Assembly (NCBI GenBank): GCA_025267735.1
Contig: CM046311.1
Coordinates: 28,129,399-28,193,398 of the forward strand
Direction: 5' to 3'
Length of the DNA: 64,000 nt
Source: Mactra quadrangularis
Taxonomy: Eukaryota; Mollusca; Bivalvia; Venerida; Mactridae
Below the pieces are notes generated by a model, which was given only the letters and a program-made list of their open reading frames with translations, was not told the origin of the DNA and did not search any database. The position numbers and the translations under genes were made by a program. Position 1 is the first letter of the stretch; every line of letters begins with the position of its first letter. Below, piece by piece: positions 40,401-53,055 of this stretch.

Positions 40401-41400
40401 ATTCGAAACTCTATAAACGATATCAGACTCATTCTGCAGGCATATACATGATTTTGCGAATAGACTTCTGAATAGACATTTGAATGGACATCTGTCTATT
40501 TGCAACTTTACAATAGACTACAGACACATTCTTAATGCATATATATGATTTTGCGAATAAACTTCTGAATAGACTTTTGAATGGACATCTCTCTATTCGA
40601 AACTCTATAATAGACTTCTGCCTCATTCTGAACGCATTTTCGATTTTTTCGAATAGACTTTTGAATAGACTTTGAATGGACATCTTTCTATTCGCTACTT
40701 TAAAATAGACGTCAGACACATTCTAAATGCGTATTTGCATATGATGTTGCGAATAGACTTCTGAATAGACATTTGAATGGACAGCTGTGTATTTGCTACT
40801 GTTTGTTAGTTCTGACTCATTCTGAACGCATTCACCAAATTTTGCGAATAGATTTCTGAATAGACTTTTAAATGGACATCTGTCTATTTGCAACTTTAAA
40901 ATAGACTTCTGACCCATTCTTAATGCATATATATGATTTTGCGAATAGACTTCTGAATAGACTTTTGAATGGACAGCTGTCTATTTGAAAATCTATAATA
41001 GAATTCTGACTCATTCCGAATGCATTCACCAGATATTTTAAATAGTTTTTTGAATAGACATTTGAATGGATATCTATCAATTCCCAACTTAATAATAGAC
41101 TTCAGACACAGTCTTAAGGCACATATATGATTTTGCGAATAGATATCCAAAAAGACATTTGAATGGACGTTTGTCCCTGGATTTTTGGGAATAGACATCT
41201 TGATCATTAAGATTTCATTACTATGTTTTTGCGAATAAACTTCTGAATAGACTTTTGAAAGGACATTTGTCTCTTTGCGTATTCCACGAAAAGACTTTTA
41301 AATCTGTTTGATTGCATTACTGTTTTTTTCGAATAGACTTCGGAATAGACTTTTGAATGGACATTTGTCTATTTATGTATTCTATGAAAAGACTTTTAAA
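37491..41400 (-). repeat. Right arm: ~97-bp tandem units, inverted
   Basis: The same units as in the left arm but reversed (GAATAGACTTCTGAATAGAC, TTTGAATGGACAGCTCTCTA, ACTTTATAATAGACTTCAG, TGCATATATATGATTTTGCG). The distinct variant that marks the 1161-bp period on the left appears here mainly near the outer end (about 41.28-41.31 and 41.38-41.42 kb), so the higher-order block amplification is specific to the left arm. Confidence 0.95.
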
Positions 41401-41666
41401 TATGTTTTATTGAACTAGTGCTTTTTTCGAATAGACTTCTGAATAGATTTCCGAATAGACAGCTGTCTTTTCGGCATTTTGTGTACAGATTTTTGTACAG
41501 ATATTTGAACTTTCCTATATCAATGTATACAGTAAATGCGAATAGATTTCTGCATGAATATATTTCTCAATACATAGCTGTCCATTGAGCGAATAGACTT
41601 TTGAATAGAGAATAGACAATAGATCGCTAACTTCACAGACCTCACTTTAGGTGCTCCGTAAATAGC

Positions 41667-43494
41667 CAATGTATGTGCTATGTATAGTAAACATGTACTT
41701 CAGTTTATAAACAAATGACATATCTAGAATATAGAATTAACTTAAACTTACCAACTCTTTAGTGTCACTGTCAAAATGTCTTTCACCATGTTGAATCATA
41801 ACCAATGTGTTTATAATAAACGCTTTACATCTTAAGGAAGTCATTTAATGATAGATCTTCAATATCAAAGCTTTAATATATACTTAACTTAATAAAACAT
41901 CAACGCCTCAACTACCTTTACCTGAAAAGGAAAAAGAAACAGTTGGTCAGAAAATAATGTAGTATTTATTTATTAAAGTCTAGTCTATGTACAATTACAT
42001 TAAGCACACACATTATAAAAACACGATGTCTGTACAATAGTACAATATAATGTAAGTACTTAGTTTTCAAGTAAAAAAAAAATCCCTAACTTAATTCTAA
42101 AATAGAATTTTCCTAATACAAAACTATATATATGACCACAGAACATTTCTCAGAAAAACTAGTATCTAATTAAACATCGTATTTTTAATGTAGTCGATAG
42201 AACAATTTTTAAAATGATATTGAATATTATTAAACCACTTTGAATTTTATTTTGTATCCATGGACTAGATCAATAAATTTTGCCTTAAATAAGTATGAGC
42301 TATTATCTCCCTTTGACAATGTTCATATCAAAGAGAACTAATAACTCACGTCCATTAAAGACTTTCATTTATAATTTTGCAACAACGTATTGTAATATAA
42401 ATTTATACCATATGTTAACATAATTGACGTAATGTTACATTTCTCCACAAAAACTGAGAACTATACTCAATAAGCGAATTGAACTGATCCAGCCAAATAT
42501 CAATTACAGGAAAAAGTCCAAGGCTAGAACGTTTTTATTGTAAGATATCGGGTTCGAATCCCACAAAGGACACAAGTAAGTTTTCTTGAGCAAAAACAAT
42601 CGGCGAATGATTCACTCAATTCAGATGTAAACTAGTACTCTAAAGGTCATTAACACAATGGTGAGGGGGTTGTCTTACTGGATTATTGAGTCGACTAAAT
42701 GTGTATAAATATTTAAAGGCAGATTTAATCTAAAATACTACTTATATATTTAAACGTAATATTGTTTGAAAATATACTTCCTTGATCAAAGTAATTGATC
42801 ATTGTCATCAAACCAGTTTGTACAGAAACAGTAAATTATATCACAGCTATACGTCTATAACGTTGATCCACTCCATAAATTCATACAATCTGAAAACAAG
42901 ATGTGGTCAATATAATTTATAAATACATGAAAACTGGGACAGTAATGCAGGAAAGTTCCTCTATAAAGCAATCATTGTAAATTCAATATCATATAATTGT
43001 GGACAAGTTTTAATTACCAAATACTTAGAGAAGAAAATGTCCTTTTTTATTATGACCATTTCGCTAGTCAGACCATATACTTTGATGTTTCTTATATTGT
43101 AATTTTACAGTACAATGGTGAGGGAAAAATAAAAAATTAAAAAAAACAAATGTTTAGAGATCGAGTGGTCTCTGGTTTGAATACCCACCGGAGGCACTTG
43201 TTCCAATACAAGGAAATTTACATATTACAATTGCTTATTAGCATGGTTTGGGAGGCTTTAGGGTGTCAGATGCAGAATCTTATAAATGTGTTGCATTCAT
43301 AAAAACTGTTTTTTATTTTATCACCAACCATACTTAAATATATTAAACTTAATGATTCAACAAAATTAATCATCAAAGTTCAGAATTATGGTATTTTTTT
43401 GTCTCCATAGTTTTGATGGGTACTGTACATGTAAGAATTCATTTCACGCTGTGGTCACTACACAACAGCTTACTACTACAATGTATGTAAAAAC
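41667..43494. other. Intergenic with two B-box-like scraps
   Basis: GGGTTCGAATCCC at about 42549 and GGTTTGAATACCC at about 43174 resemble tRNA/SINE B boxes. The first sits in a ~65-base stretch (GTCCAAGGCTAGAACG upstream, AAAGGAC downstream) that could be a decayed SINE head. No body typical of the other SINEs here follows. No gene seen. Confidence 0.35.
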
Positions 43495-43815
43495 AGGCTA
43501 ATGAGGAATATTAGTCAGTTATCCTTCCTGAAGTCTGAAGCCATCATATTGGCAAGCAGGTCCTATCAGTTGGAACCCTCGGACTTTATCATTGAAGTCC
43601 TGTGTAAGGATAATAAAATATTTCATCAAATATCTTTCTTGTGACTTCTTTGCTTAATTTTCAAACAAATTAAATGATTTACAAAAAGGGTATTTTAAAT
43701 TGATTGTGTCAAATTGTCATTGAAAATAAGGGTAAAATCCGAGTAATCCAACTAATTGGATCCAATTATTTTAAGAGTATGTAAAGGAGAATAACTGATT
43801 AAAGATCCTTATTGA
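43495..43815 (+). repeat. Dispersed repeat, copy B (pair with 19.5 kb)
   Basis: Direct-orientation partner of 19520-19880; the shared phrases are listed there. Ends approximate. Confidence 0.6.
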
Positions 43816-44284
43816 AGTCTCGGGTAATTTTTCGCAAGCCAAGAGGTTAATAAAAACTCACGTTGCGTCCAGGGTATTCACGTTCCATAACAAATATGTA
43901 CCAGTACTGACTTCAGAATGTGTGTTTGGTAAACTGTAAAAGGCAAGGCATAAGATGAATATGGAACATAATTAGAAGTAAATGTTAAAAAAATAGAAAA
44001 GAAAAAGGGGTGGCTTACTGCCCATTAAACAACGACCGGAAGTAAGGTTCGATGAAATTTCCATGAAGACCCTAGCCCTGAGTGAATTTTAACAATTACG
44101 AAAACGACTGATCACATGTATAATGAACAGTTTACATCTGTAAGTCCGATTTTAACTAAGGCATGAAACAAAACTATAAATGCATGATTACTCGAAAACA
44201 AAATTTATCATTTTTATTTCACATATTTTTGTTGTTACAAGCGAAGCAGCATAAATATACAATATATATTTAGGAAAAAGAATA
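43816..44284. other. Intergenic, nothing seen
   Basis: No feature recognised. Confidence 0.5.
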
Positions 44285-44289
44285 TCCTT

Positions 44290-44480
44290 AGTTGGATTTA
44301 ACGCCATGTCAAAACAAATTAAGGTCATTTTACAACGGCTAGTTCACATAACTTCGGATTCCTTGACCCTAATACCGATAACTTATCTATATAACTCTAT
44401 ATCTCTATATAGTATGGCACATTCTTTGGATTCGAGAGGTCCTGAGTTCGAACCCGTCATAGACACTGGGTCAACCTTGA
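44290..44480 (-). mobile_element. SINE fragment
   Basis: TTGGATTTAACGCCATGTCA and AGGTCATTTTACAACGG are the reversed tail of the SINE family seen at 53.2 kb. About 110 bases on, GAGTTCGAACCC reads as a B box on either strand. The 147-codon frame starting at 44306 runs through this fragment and is therefore most likely incidental. Confidence 0.55.
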
Positions 44481-45192
44481 AAAATATATCCGATTGGTTG
44501 GCTTTACCAATGTTAATAATTAGATGGGTGTGTATAAGTGAAATTTTAGTCGGCAGTACAATGTATTTCTTACAAAATATATCAAAATTATCCGGAATTT
44601 ATGGATATTTTAATGTGTTTAGTTACCCTACCCACTTGATAGATGTTTTTCAATTTCAACAACTGACAGATTTTCAATATAACTTTAGGAAACTTATCCA
44701 AACTGTGTCTAAAGGTATACGAAACAAAATAAAACATGAATTACCTTAAACAATACAATAAAATCTTTTAAATATTCCATTTTTCCAATAGTAACACTAT
44801 CATTACACTTTCAAATTTTAAGATGGCGGTTAGATGTTTTGGCGATGTTTGATTGGATACGAAATTTGTGTTGATTTGAATAAGAATAGCCAGAGGTTAA
44901 AGTTCATAGTTGAGGTACGGTACATTCGGAACACCTCGGATGATTCCGTTAGCTGACGATCAACTATCGCCTAGGCGTTCCGTAAGGCAACAGTAGAGTG
45001 ATTAAGGTAATATGACAAAATCAAAATGGCTGCCTCTTGAGACTGAAGGCGTGTCATGAAACAGGTTGTTAAGTTAAAAGTAGCAAAAGTTGGTTAATGC
45101 TGGTATTCCTATGTCGTTGTATACATGCTAATGTATCAAATAATACAAAAAACAACTTTCTAAAAGAAAACAGAAAAAAATACACCAACTTG
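44481..45192. other. Intergenic with a small inverted motif
   Basis: At about 44.93-44.99 kb ATTCGGAACACCTCGGATGA is followed by ATCGCCTAGGCGTTCCG, resembling a shrunken relative of the CATTCGGAA-ended MITE. Otherwise nothing recognised. Confidence 0.35.
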
Positions 45193-45908
45193 AAGTCTTT
45201 GTTTGCATAAAAAATAGTAAAATGAAAAATGCTCTAACTCTTTTATATTTCCATCAAGAGCAGTGAGTCATACATCAAATTGTTTCCTATGAAACATACA
45301 ATGTGATGCTTGTAATTAATTCAGATGAAAACGTTTACCGAAAGATGCATTTGCAAAATTGATGCTGTAAAACTGAAAATACTAAAAGACATTAAGAATT
45401 TTTTACAAACTAATTTAACATTAAATCAATTATATAACATCAAAGTTCATGTTCCATTAAGGTACTGCAATATTTATAACCTAAATAAATGTTTAAACAA
45501 AACTAAGGTAAATGAAAAACATTTTGACAGATACAAGTGTAATGGGTTTTCACGACCCTGTTTCTACTTTCACTTTAGTTTTTCAATTACCTTAGTTTTG
45601 TTTTAATATTTATTGAGGTTATAAATATTGCAGTACCTTCATTGGAATGTGAACTATAAGGTTCTGTAAAGGAATTAATGTTAACTTTTGTTGTAAGAAA
45701 ATTTTAATGTAATTTAGTAATTTTTTTTATGCAGCATCAATTTTGCAAGTACATCTTTTGCTAAATATTTTTATCGTAAATGATGACCAGCATCACTTTG
45801 TATGTTTCATAAGGAACATTTTGATGTATAAAATACTACTTGAAGTGGAGATGTGACAGAATTAGAGCATTTTCATTTTCACTGAATTATTTTGCAAACC
45901 AAGACTTT
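45193..45908. mobile_element. Foldback MITE-like element with ~350-bp arms
   Basis: The left arm (AAGTCTTTGTTTGCAT, GAAAAATGCTCTAA, AAGGTACTGCAATATTTATA, AACAAAACTAAGGTAA) is mirrored by the right arm (TTACCTTAGTTTTGTT, TATAAATATTGCAGTACCTT, TTAGAGCATTTTCATTTTC, CAAACCAAGACTT). Only a ~50-base loop separates them. The arms have diverged, so it is old. The 93-codon frame inside is a by-product. No target duplication was resolved. Confidence 0.8.
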
Positions 45909-47299
45909 ACATGAACCTTAAAAAAATGTACATATATATTCCACAAAAAATATTATTTACACAATATACATAGTCCAATGCAGATGCTCGAACCAAAAAC
46001 TAGCGTAAAACAGTTTCTGAATAGAAGAAAAATGAATTTCACTGAAGGTCATTTATCAAAAGTAAGTCATTTTTATTGTAAACTAGCTGTCAAATTAAAG
46101 AAGTTCAATAAACAAGTATGGTGTCAATGAATTGCCTTCATGAATGAAATAAACAGTGACCTCCCCTTTTGAACATATTTGTAACATTAGTTTTAAAATT
46201 AAATACATACATGTACTGATGTTGCTAAAAATAGCTGATCCTTACAAGAAATGGGATGTAAATTAACAATGAGCTAGACCTGAATAATTGGATTATGTTT
46301 CCATGTGGATAAGCTGTTTCAATGCAGGAAGAGTTTTTTTCTTCCATAGAAATATATTTCTATTGCATTTGAAAGTTGAAAATGTGAAAGACTAAGTATA
46401 AATGTAACAGGAACAGTGCTTATTGAACTTAATACTATTTTGTAATATTTTAGCTTGATAGTGAAAACAATGGTCAGATTTATTAGTGAAAATGTAGTGA
46501 TGAATGCCTTCCTCTTTCTACGGAAACAAATTGATCATTACAAATTTTATTATAAAATTTTAAAGAATCTTCTTTACATTTTTTATTACCCACTCTCTTC
46601 GTTTTATTATCAGTCCATGGTTACATCTAGTTCTTGCTTCCAAAACTTTATACGCCTCTACAGTTTACATCCCCTCAACGTTGTTTCTGAACAGTGTCAA
46701 TACATGTGCACCATGCTTTGGTTTTCACATCAAGTGACATCACAAACATCCGAGGCGTATAAACAAAGTACATTTCGAGGGGACTTTACACAGTGTTGAC
46801 AGTGACTGTCAGTGTCCTAGTTTGTTTACAAATGAATGAAATGTCAAAAATTCAAATGTCGATACTGGACGATCGCCACATCTCATCACATTTATAATTG
46901 CATTTTATTGTGTAAAATCAAAACTTAAAACAAAATTAACCAGTCATCTTTTCTATTAACGAGTTGATAATACCTCAATTTACATTAAATCTTGAACACC
47001 TTTCACGTGTTTTTCATTGACAGCCATATTTGTTTTGCTGCTGCCCGACGTGCGTCAAACAAATTTAACGTAAAGCCAGGAACCAGATTGAAAACCAAAA
47101 TTGTGAACACGGTATGAATTTTGTAAAGAAAATATTGATAATTAAAAGTAAAATAACACATTGTAGCATCTTTTATTCCAATTGTCCGTATTTAAATGTT
47201 TGCGCATTAATTTGGTGCTTTAGTCCGGCCAACACCAAGGATGACCTTGCACGAAATGATGTAGAAAATGTTATTCAATTTATTGGTAGACATGGTCTT
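45909..47299. other. AT-rich intergenic
   Basis: A loose inverted pair at 46.65-46.79 kb (TATACGCCTC with GAGGCGTATA; CATCCCCTC with GAGGGGA) may be a decayed hairpin element. No gene seen. Confidence 0.4.
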
Positions 47300-48155
47300 A
47301 CTGATTCCAAATCCGATTGATGCCACTTTGTCATCCTTGGGCAACTCTCAGAATCCAAGATGGCGACCAAGATGGCGGCTAGAGGCTAAATTATACATGC
47401 AAAATGTATTTTTACACATTATGGTCATAAAATGAAGGACAATAATGATTTCAACATTTACAGATTGAGTTGGTTAAATTTTGTTATTCTTATACAAACT
47501 TTTAAATTCAAAATGGCGGTCAAAATGGTGGTCAAAATGGCGGGTAAAGGCTATTATCCCAGTATCTAAAGAACAAACTGGCAGAAAGAGACTGAGTAGT
47601 GTAGAAATTTATTTACTTATAGAATAAATCATGTTATTAAAGAAACCGATTGATTTCACTAAGTTATAATTTATTATTAACAATTAAAAATCCAAAATGG
47701 CGGCTAAAATGGCCGATATGATCTAATAGTTCAGTATATAATATACGTGGCATACACGGACTGAAACAAACACATTTGGGTTTAAGCTTCAATGTTTGTT
47801 ATATGATTTTTTGAATCTTTATAAACTCTCAAGTTTGTAAAACTAGTTAATCCCACCTTATCATCTATTAGCAACTCAAGATTCAAGGTGAAGTCAAAGA
47901 TTACGATTACAAAGCAAATTCAACCAGTTCTATTTTTTTAGCAATAATGTATTGTAAATAATGAAGTGTTTTCAAAATGGCCTAGTTATTTGGCTGAAAA
48001 CAGTCATATTAGCCTTCGCCTGTGGCCTCGGGTTATAATGACTGTCTTCAGCCAAATACAGGCCGTTATGAAAACACTTAATTCACCATTGTTGCAGATA
48101 GGGCCCCAATAAAAAACTCCCAGATTGTACCAACATTCAAAATGGCGGCATTTTT
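47300..48155 (+). repeat. AAGATGGCGG-rich repeat, plus orientation
   Basis: Contains GATGCCACTTTG, CCTTGGGCAACTCTCAGAAT, then CCAAGATGGCG/AAGATGGCGGCT at about 47356-47380, AAAATGGCGG at about 47510 and 47534, AAAATGGCGGCT at about 47694, and AAAATGGCGGC at about 48139. The first part is the reverse complement of the family at 51.84-51.94 kb. AAGATGGCGGC matches the YY1 binding consensus known from animal promoters; binding here is inference. Confidence 0.65.
47964..48079. repeat. 116-bp hairpin element
   Basis: AAGTGTTTTCAAAATGGCCT and TTTGGCTGAAAACAGTCATA pair with TATAATGACTGTCTTCAGCC and GGCCGTTATGAAAACACTT around GCCTTCGCCTGTGGCCTCGG. A near-complete foldback MITE lying inside the AAGATGGCGG region. 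Confidence 0.75.
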
Positions 48156-50428
48156 GTGGAAGAAAAAAAACACGGTCTCATGAGAAAACTCGGTCACTAT
48201 GAGATTCGGAAGCAATCAAAATGCCTGAATCTCATAAAAGCCGAGGTTTAGATGAAATGAAAATTTGATAAATAATTCAAGGGCTGACCGCAAGATAATC
48301 GCTCGTCAACGCAATGCACTTATTACAGTATTGCTGGCAACCTTCGAATTGTGATGGACAAACTAAATTAATTTCCAAAATGTAAGCCATTTAAATAAAG
48401 AAAAACAGGAAAATAAAATTGGGTTAATATACAATTTACAGTAGACAATTTAATTTAGGATTATTATTAAGTGATATCATTTTATTTAAGATTGCAATAT
48501 GTGTGGGTATATGAAAAGCTTATAACCCTTTTAGTTGAAATATTTCGATGCAGTGAAAATAAACTGAAACATATCAATAGCAAAATAAGCATATGTGCCA
48601 AAAATGAGGAAGAAACAAATTGACTGATCTCTATTAATACCATTACACAAACAATGATACAGTCTGACTTGACTAAACTTGACTCAATTAGAATATGTGC
48701 TTAAATGTTTAAGTTTGCTTCTGTCTAATAATATTACGTGACGATAGCACAATTTCTCTGGTCGTTGTGTATGGTGATAACAACATGTTCAAGTGACGAC
48801 ACAAATTATTGTTGATAGAGTATTTTGAACTCAACACTCTAAGCATATGCAATGGTAAACTAAACATATTAATGATTATTATCTTTAGAAAGTATCCAAG
48901 CCAATACTAGCTTATGGCCAAAAGATATCGTAAATGTCTTCACTTTGATGTAAAATATGTGAACTAGCTTTAAAAAGATATTTTACACCCATGCTAATAG
49001 TGTACCTTCTTTACATTGTCAAAAACTGACTGACTTGTAACATTACGTTTTCGACGAATTTCAGTTGACCGCATTGTTATAGTGTCACTCCTACAAGATA
49101 GATATCTCAAAAGAGTATCAGCACACCAATGTCGTCAGATATTTTTGGTGCTCAGCAAATTGCAGCAAAATTGATCATTTGTTGAACAATTTTGTTGTCT
49201 GTGCTTCTCTTACCAAGTCTTAAAGGTTTATGCGATTAAACATAATGTAACGTTACCGAAAAATGAAGAATCAACATATCTTGCAATGCATCGTAGACCT
49301 ATAATGTTTATGAGTGGAACATATTTAAATATTACATACGAGATCGACAAGTTGTCTCAGTGTACAATCCTTCTTTGGGGGAGTCTTTGCAGTTGATAGT
49401 GAATATACTCCAAATGTGTTTAGTAATCAGACATGTTTAAACTTTTGGCACTGATGCATCAGATCTGTTATGTGTTCTTTCAAGATATTGAGTCTTAAGT
49501 GAAACAATAAATTTTTAAATTTTCTACTAGGCCATGTTTTGTAATTTATGAATCCCTCAAAACCACCATCTTGCACAGGGTTACACTATTTGCTAAATCA
49601 TGAGCTAAACACTGGGTTAAAATAACAGTGTATACGCTTATAATAAGAATTGGCATCTACGCCACGTAATTTCTCTCTATCCTTGTAAATAAAACCAAAT
49701 TCTACTACACACTTTTGATGGAGATGTGCTTTAGTTATTTCTCAAATTTTATAAATGGCCAGAGTCATTTACTATGAAATAAAGAACATTCATGATTCAG
49801 TTGTGATATCTGATGTCTAGATCGGACTTGAAATGATCCTATTGCAATTTCTCTTATTTACTATCAAAATGTGTTACAATTTTAACAGAATGTCTATCAA
49901 TTGCTTTGGCATAAATATACTCTTGAAAGATGCACACAATACTTACAATATCATTAGTTTCATTTCTTTCTTATAACCCCCTTTATATACATATTGATTA
50001 TTATTGAAGAGACAAACATATTGGGAAAGTGGTCGCTATTCTAAGGATATCACAACATATGTTGTTGATGAATTAAATATTATCAGAATAGCGTCTCTAA
50101 ATTGCCATCTTAGAAACAATTTGCTTCCAGAGTCAACTGACAAGCTAACAAGTATCAACGATTTAATAATCGCTAGACCAAGAGGTATCAAAACCTTAAC
50201 ATAATGCTGTATACCCATTAGTTAGGAGTTATGTCTTTTAATGTGAATTGAAATTAATTTTCAAACTCTAATCATTCATTTTGATCACCATATCGAATTC
50301 TTCAAGTTATCCAAGAATTCCAATATGGCATCAATCGGTTACATAAACAAAAAAGGATTAACTACGACATAAAATTCATTGAAATTATTTGGTATACCCC
50401 AGTCTATGACTTAGCTCATTGTGGTTGA
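48156..50428. other. AT-rich intergenic between inverted repeat clusters
   Basis: CTCATGAGAAAACTCGG with mirrored CTCATAAAAGCCGAG at 48.18-48.25 kb is a short hairpin. No gene is supported; small frames near 50.0-50.2 kb on both strands overlap and lack family resemblance. Confidence 0.45.
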
Positions 50429-50946
50429 TATATACCTGACAGCTTGTTATTTACGCCATTTTAGCCGCCATCTTGGATTTTGGAAATTGCCCATTGATGC
50501 CATTGTCGCATCAACCAGTTTTATGAACTAAACTAAAGAATAATTCCTACAAAAATGCATTAAAACTTTTTTGAAATGCTCATTTGCTCATTGTGGTTGA
50601 TATACTCGACAAGTGCAGTTTTTATTCGCCATTTTGGCGCCAACTTGGATTGGATAATAAACGAGGGGGTACCAATTAATAAAAATTGCAAAAATAATGC
50701 AGATAATGCTAGACTAATTTCAGCTATTTAAAGTTATACAGTGATAATGATCGAAAAAATACATTAATCAGCTTGCATCCGCCATTTTGTCCGCCATCTT
50801 GAATTTTGGCAGTTGTCCAAGAGTGCCGAAGTGACATCATTCAGTTTCGTAATCTACGATGTCTAAGCTTCAAGAAAATGCAAAAACATTTTTTACATCC
50901 TTCCATGCACGGTTCAATTGATTTGTGTAGTTTATATACCGGACTA
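50429..50946 (-). repeat. AAGATGGCGG-family unit, copy 1 of a direct duplication
   Basis: Starts TATATACCTGACAG and ends GTTTATATACCGGACTA; includes CGCCATTTTAGCCGCCATCT, GGATAATAAACGAGGG, CCGCCATTTTGTCCGCCATC and CCATGCACGGTTCAATTGAT. The same sequence follows at 51507-52034 with modest divergence. It is the inverted counterpart of the 47.3-kb cluster. Confidence 0.85.
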
Positions 50947-51506
50947 ATTATCAACGCACCTGTGCGTTGATATAAACAATTATCAAGATTTGAGCATTTT
51001 GTAGTCGACACCGGTTGTCTTAAGCCAATCAAAACTATGCATTTGAGGTCACATGATAAGAAAATGGCCGTGAAAAAGTAAAAAAAGGGGTGTAATAATG
51101 GACTCGTCTAGTTTTTGACTAAAATCAAGCTGGCGCATAGTCAATAGCGGGCATTAGCGGATGTTTAGGAAGGCTGCACACTACTAAATATTTTAGCGGA
51201 CGGCGGAACGATTTACCACATACTCCCCATACTTATTGTATGTTTAGGAACGCTAGACGCCACTAAATATTTTAGCGGACATAAAAATTTTCATGCAAGT
51301 ATTTTTGATCGGAAATAAGTAAAATTTGCAAAGATAACTAATGAATAGTAAATAGAATTGTTCATCGAAATCAATATGTATTTTATATTCATAACATCCG
51401 CCCCGTTAGCAAATGAATATTAACCACAAAATATATACATCTATGGAGAAGAAATCAAACACGGCTGAGCGTTGATTTCAAGCATTTTTGGAAATGCTAA
51501 TACTTG
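50947..51506. other. Spacer between duplicated units, with hairpin and short tandem pair
   Basis: Directly after the first unit lies a perfect 11-bp inverted repeat, TATCAACGCAC-CT-GTGCGTTGATA. At about 51158-51200 and 51238-51280 a ~43-base phrase containing CTAAATATTTTAGCGGAC is repeated. Confidence 0.6.
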
Positions 51507-52034
51507 TATATACCCGACAGTTAGTTATTTACGCCATTCTAGCCGCCATCTTGGATTTTGGAAATTGCTCAATGATGCAAGTGTGACATCAACCAGTTTT
51601 ATAAACTCAACTCAGGAGTTATTACTTCAAAAATGCATTCAAACTTTTTTGAAATGCCTCTTTATACGATTCTGCTCATTGGGGTTGATATTCCCGACAA
51701 ATGTAGCTTTTATCCGCCATTTTGTCCGCCATCTTGGATTGGATAATAAACGAGGGGTATCAAAATTGCATGAAATAAAATTGCAGATAATGTTAGACTA
51801 ATTTCGGCTATTAAAATGATCAGACTGTGGTAAAGATGGATTTATTATACATTAATCAGCTTTCATCCACCATTTTGTCCGCCATCTTGAATTTTGGGAG
51901 TTGCCCAAGAGTGCCGAAGTGGCATCATCCAGTTTCGTAAACTACAATGTCTTAGCTTCAAGAAAATGCAAAAACATTTTCTACATCATTCCATGCACGG
52001 TTCAGTCGATTTTTGTAGTTTATATACCGGACTA
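51507..52034 (-). repeat. AAGATGGCGG-family unit, copy 2 of a direct duplication
   Basis: Direct repeat of 50429-50946, offset 1078 at the start and 1088 at the end. Contains GCCGCCATCTTGGATTTTGG, TCCGCCATCTTGGATTGGAT and TCCGCCATCTTGAATTTTGG. Frames of 60-109 codons across it are incidental, as they track the repeat on either strand. Confidence 0.85.
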
Positions 52035-53044
52035 CTTGGCTCAAAATTCGACCGGAAACCAACCATCATGTGTGCAAGATGAAAATGTAAACAACTTCAG
52101 CAACTGAACATTTTAAGTGATCTCGGCAAATTTAACGGACACTAGCTTTCACAGTGAATTGGACTTAAATAGATAGAACGCAAGTCATAAGAAAACGATA
52201 TTTATAAGATTGATTTCACTTTCGATCTACCATGTGTGACCGGTAAATATTACTTTCATTTTAGAAATTTTTGAGTGATTTTCAACATGGCGGCAATTTT
52301 TTATCTGTCAGTACGTGCTATCCACCAATGGTTTTTAGTTATTCGGAAGTGTTTGCTAAAGGTCTACATTCGAGCATCTCGTCATTACACCAGTAATTAT
52401 TGTTCAGTATTTCCTTTTCATGTGGATAATTTTAGTTTTTCATAAAATGTACACAAAAATTGACACTTTTTGGCACATTTCTTTTTCATTAAACTTTTTT
52501 ATTCAATTTCTTTATGTCACATTATTTTAATGCTTACATATATTCAAACATGTGTTTTCATTACAAAGTGTTCACTTTTTAAGAAATTGTCAGTTATATG
52601 TGAAATTGGCCTACTTTCACTTTGGTCTGTTTTATAGACAAGGGAGCTAATGTTTCTGTAATATTACCTTAAACTGAGCTTATTATTCACCACCTAAACG
52701 AATCCCTATGGTCAAATAAACCTTAGAAATGTGAACTTTATTATACCTAAGTTAATCCAAGGAGCTTAATACTCCGCTTCGTAGTTTGAAATAAAGAAAT
52801 CCCTCCTTCTTATCACAATTTGAAAAAGATATACCTTCCCGTAAGTCTTATAAGAAGAAGGGAGTTTGCTCCTGTGAGTTTTCGAGCCAATCTAATCTCA
52901 TGCAAACTTTGTGGAATTTAAATTGTCCATTCTACAGCGACAAAAATGTCATATGTGTCCCATATGGGTCACTAATAGGTCATATGCTAGCACATCCAAA
53001 TTGAATAACAAAACATGCAACAATGAAAAATTGTAAACACTCAC
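52035..53044. other. Intergenic, nothing recognised
   Basis: CAAAATGTAAACAA and CAACATGGCGGCAATTTTT (about 52.28 kb) echo the neighbouring family, but no unit is seen. CCCATATGGGTCACTAATAG at 52.97 kb is a minor palindrome. Confidence 0.45.
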
Positions 53045-53055
53045 CGCTCCTTGGT

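Noticed and set aside
44306..44749. 147-codon frame as a gene
   Set aside because: It begins within a reversed SINE tail and crosses a B box; no recognisable domain.
45325..45606. 93-codon frame as a gene
   Set aside because: It lies within the inverted arms of a foldback element and spans its loop.
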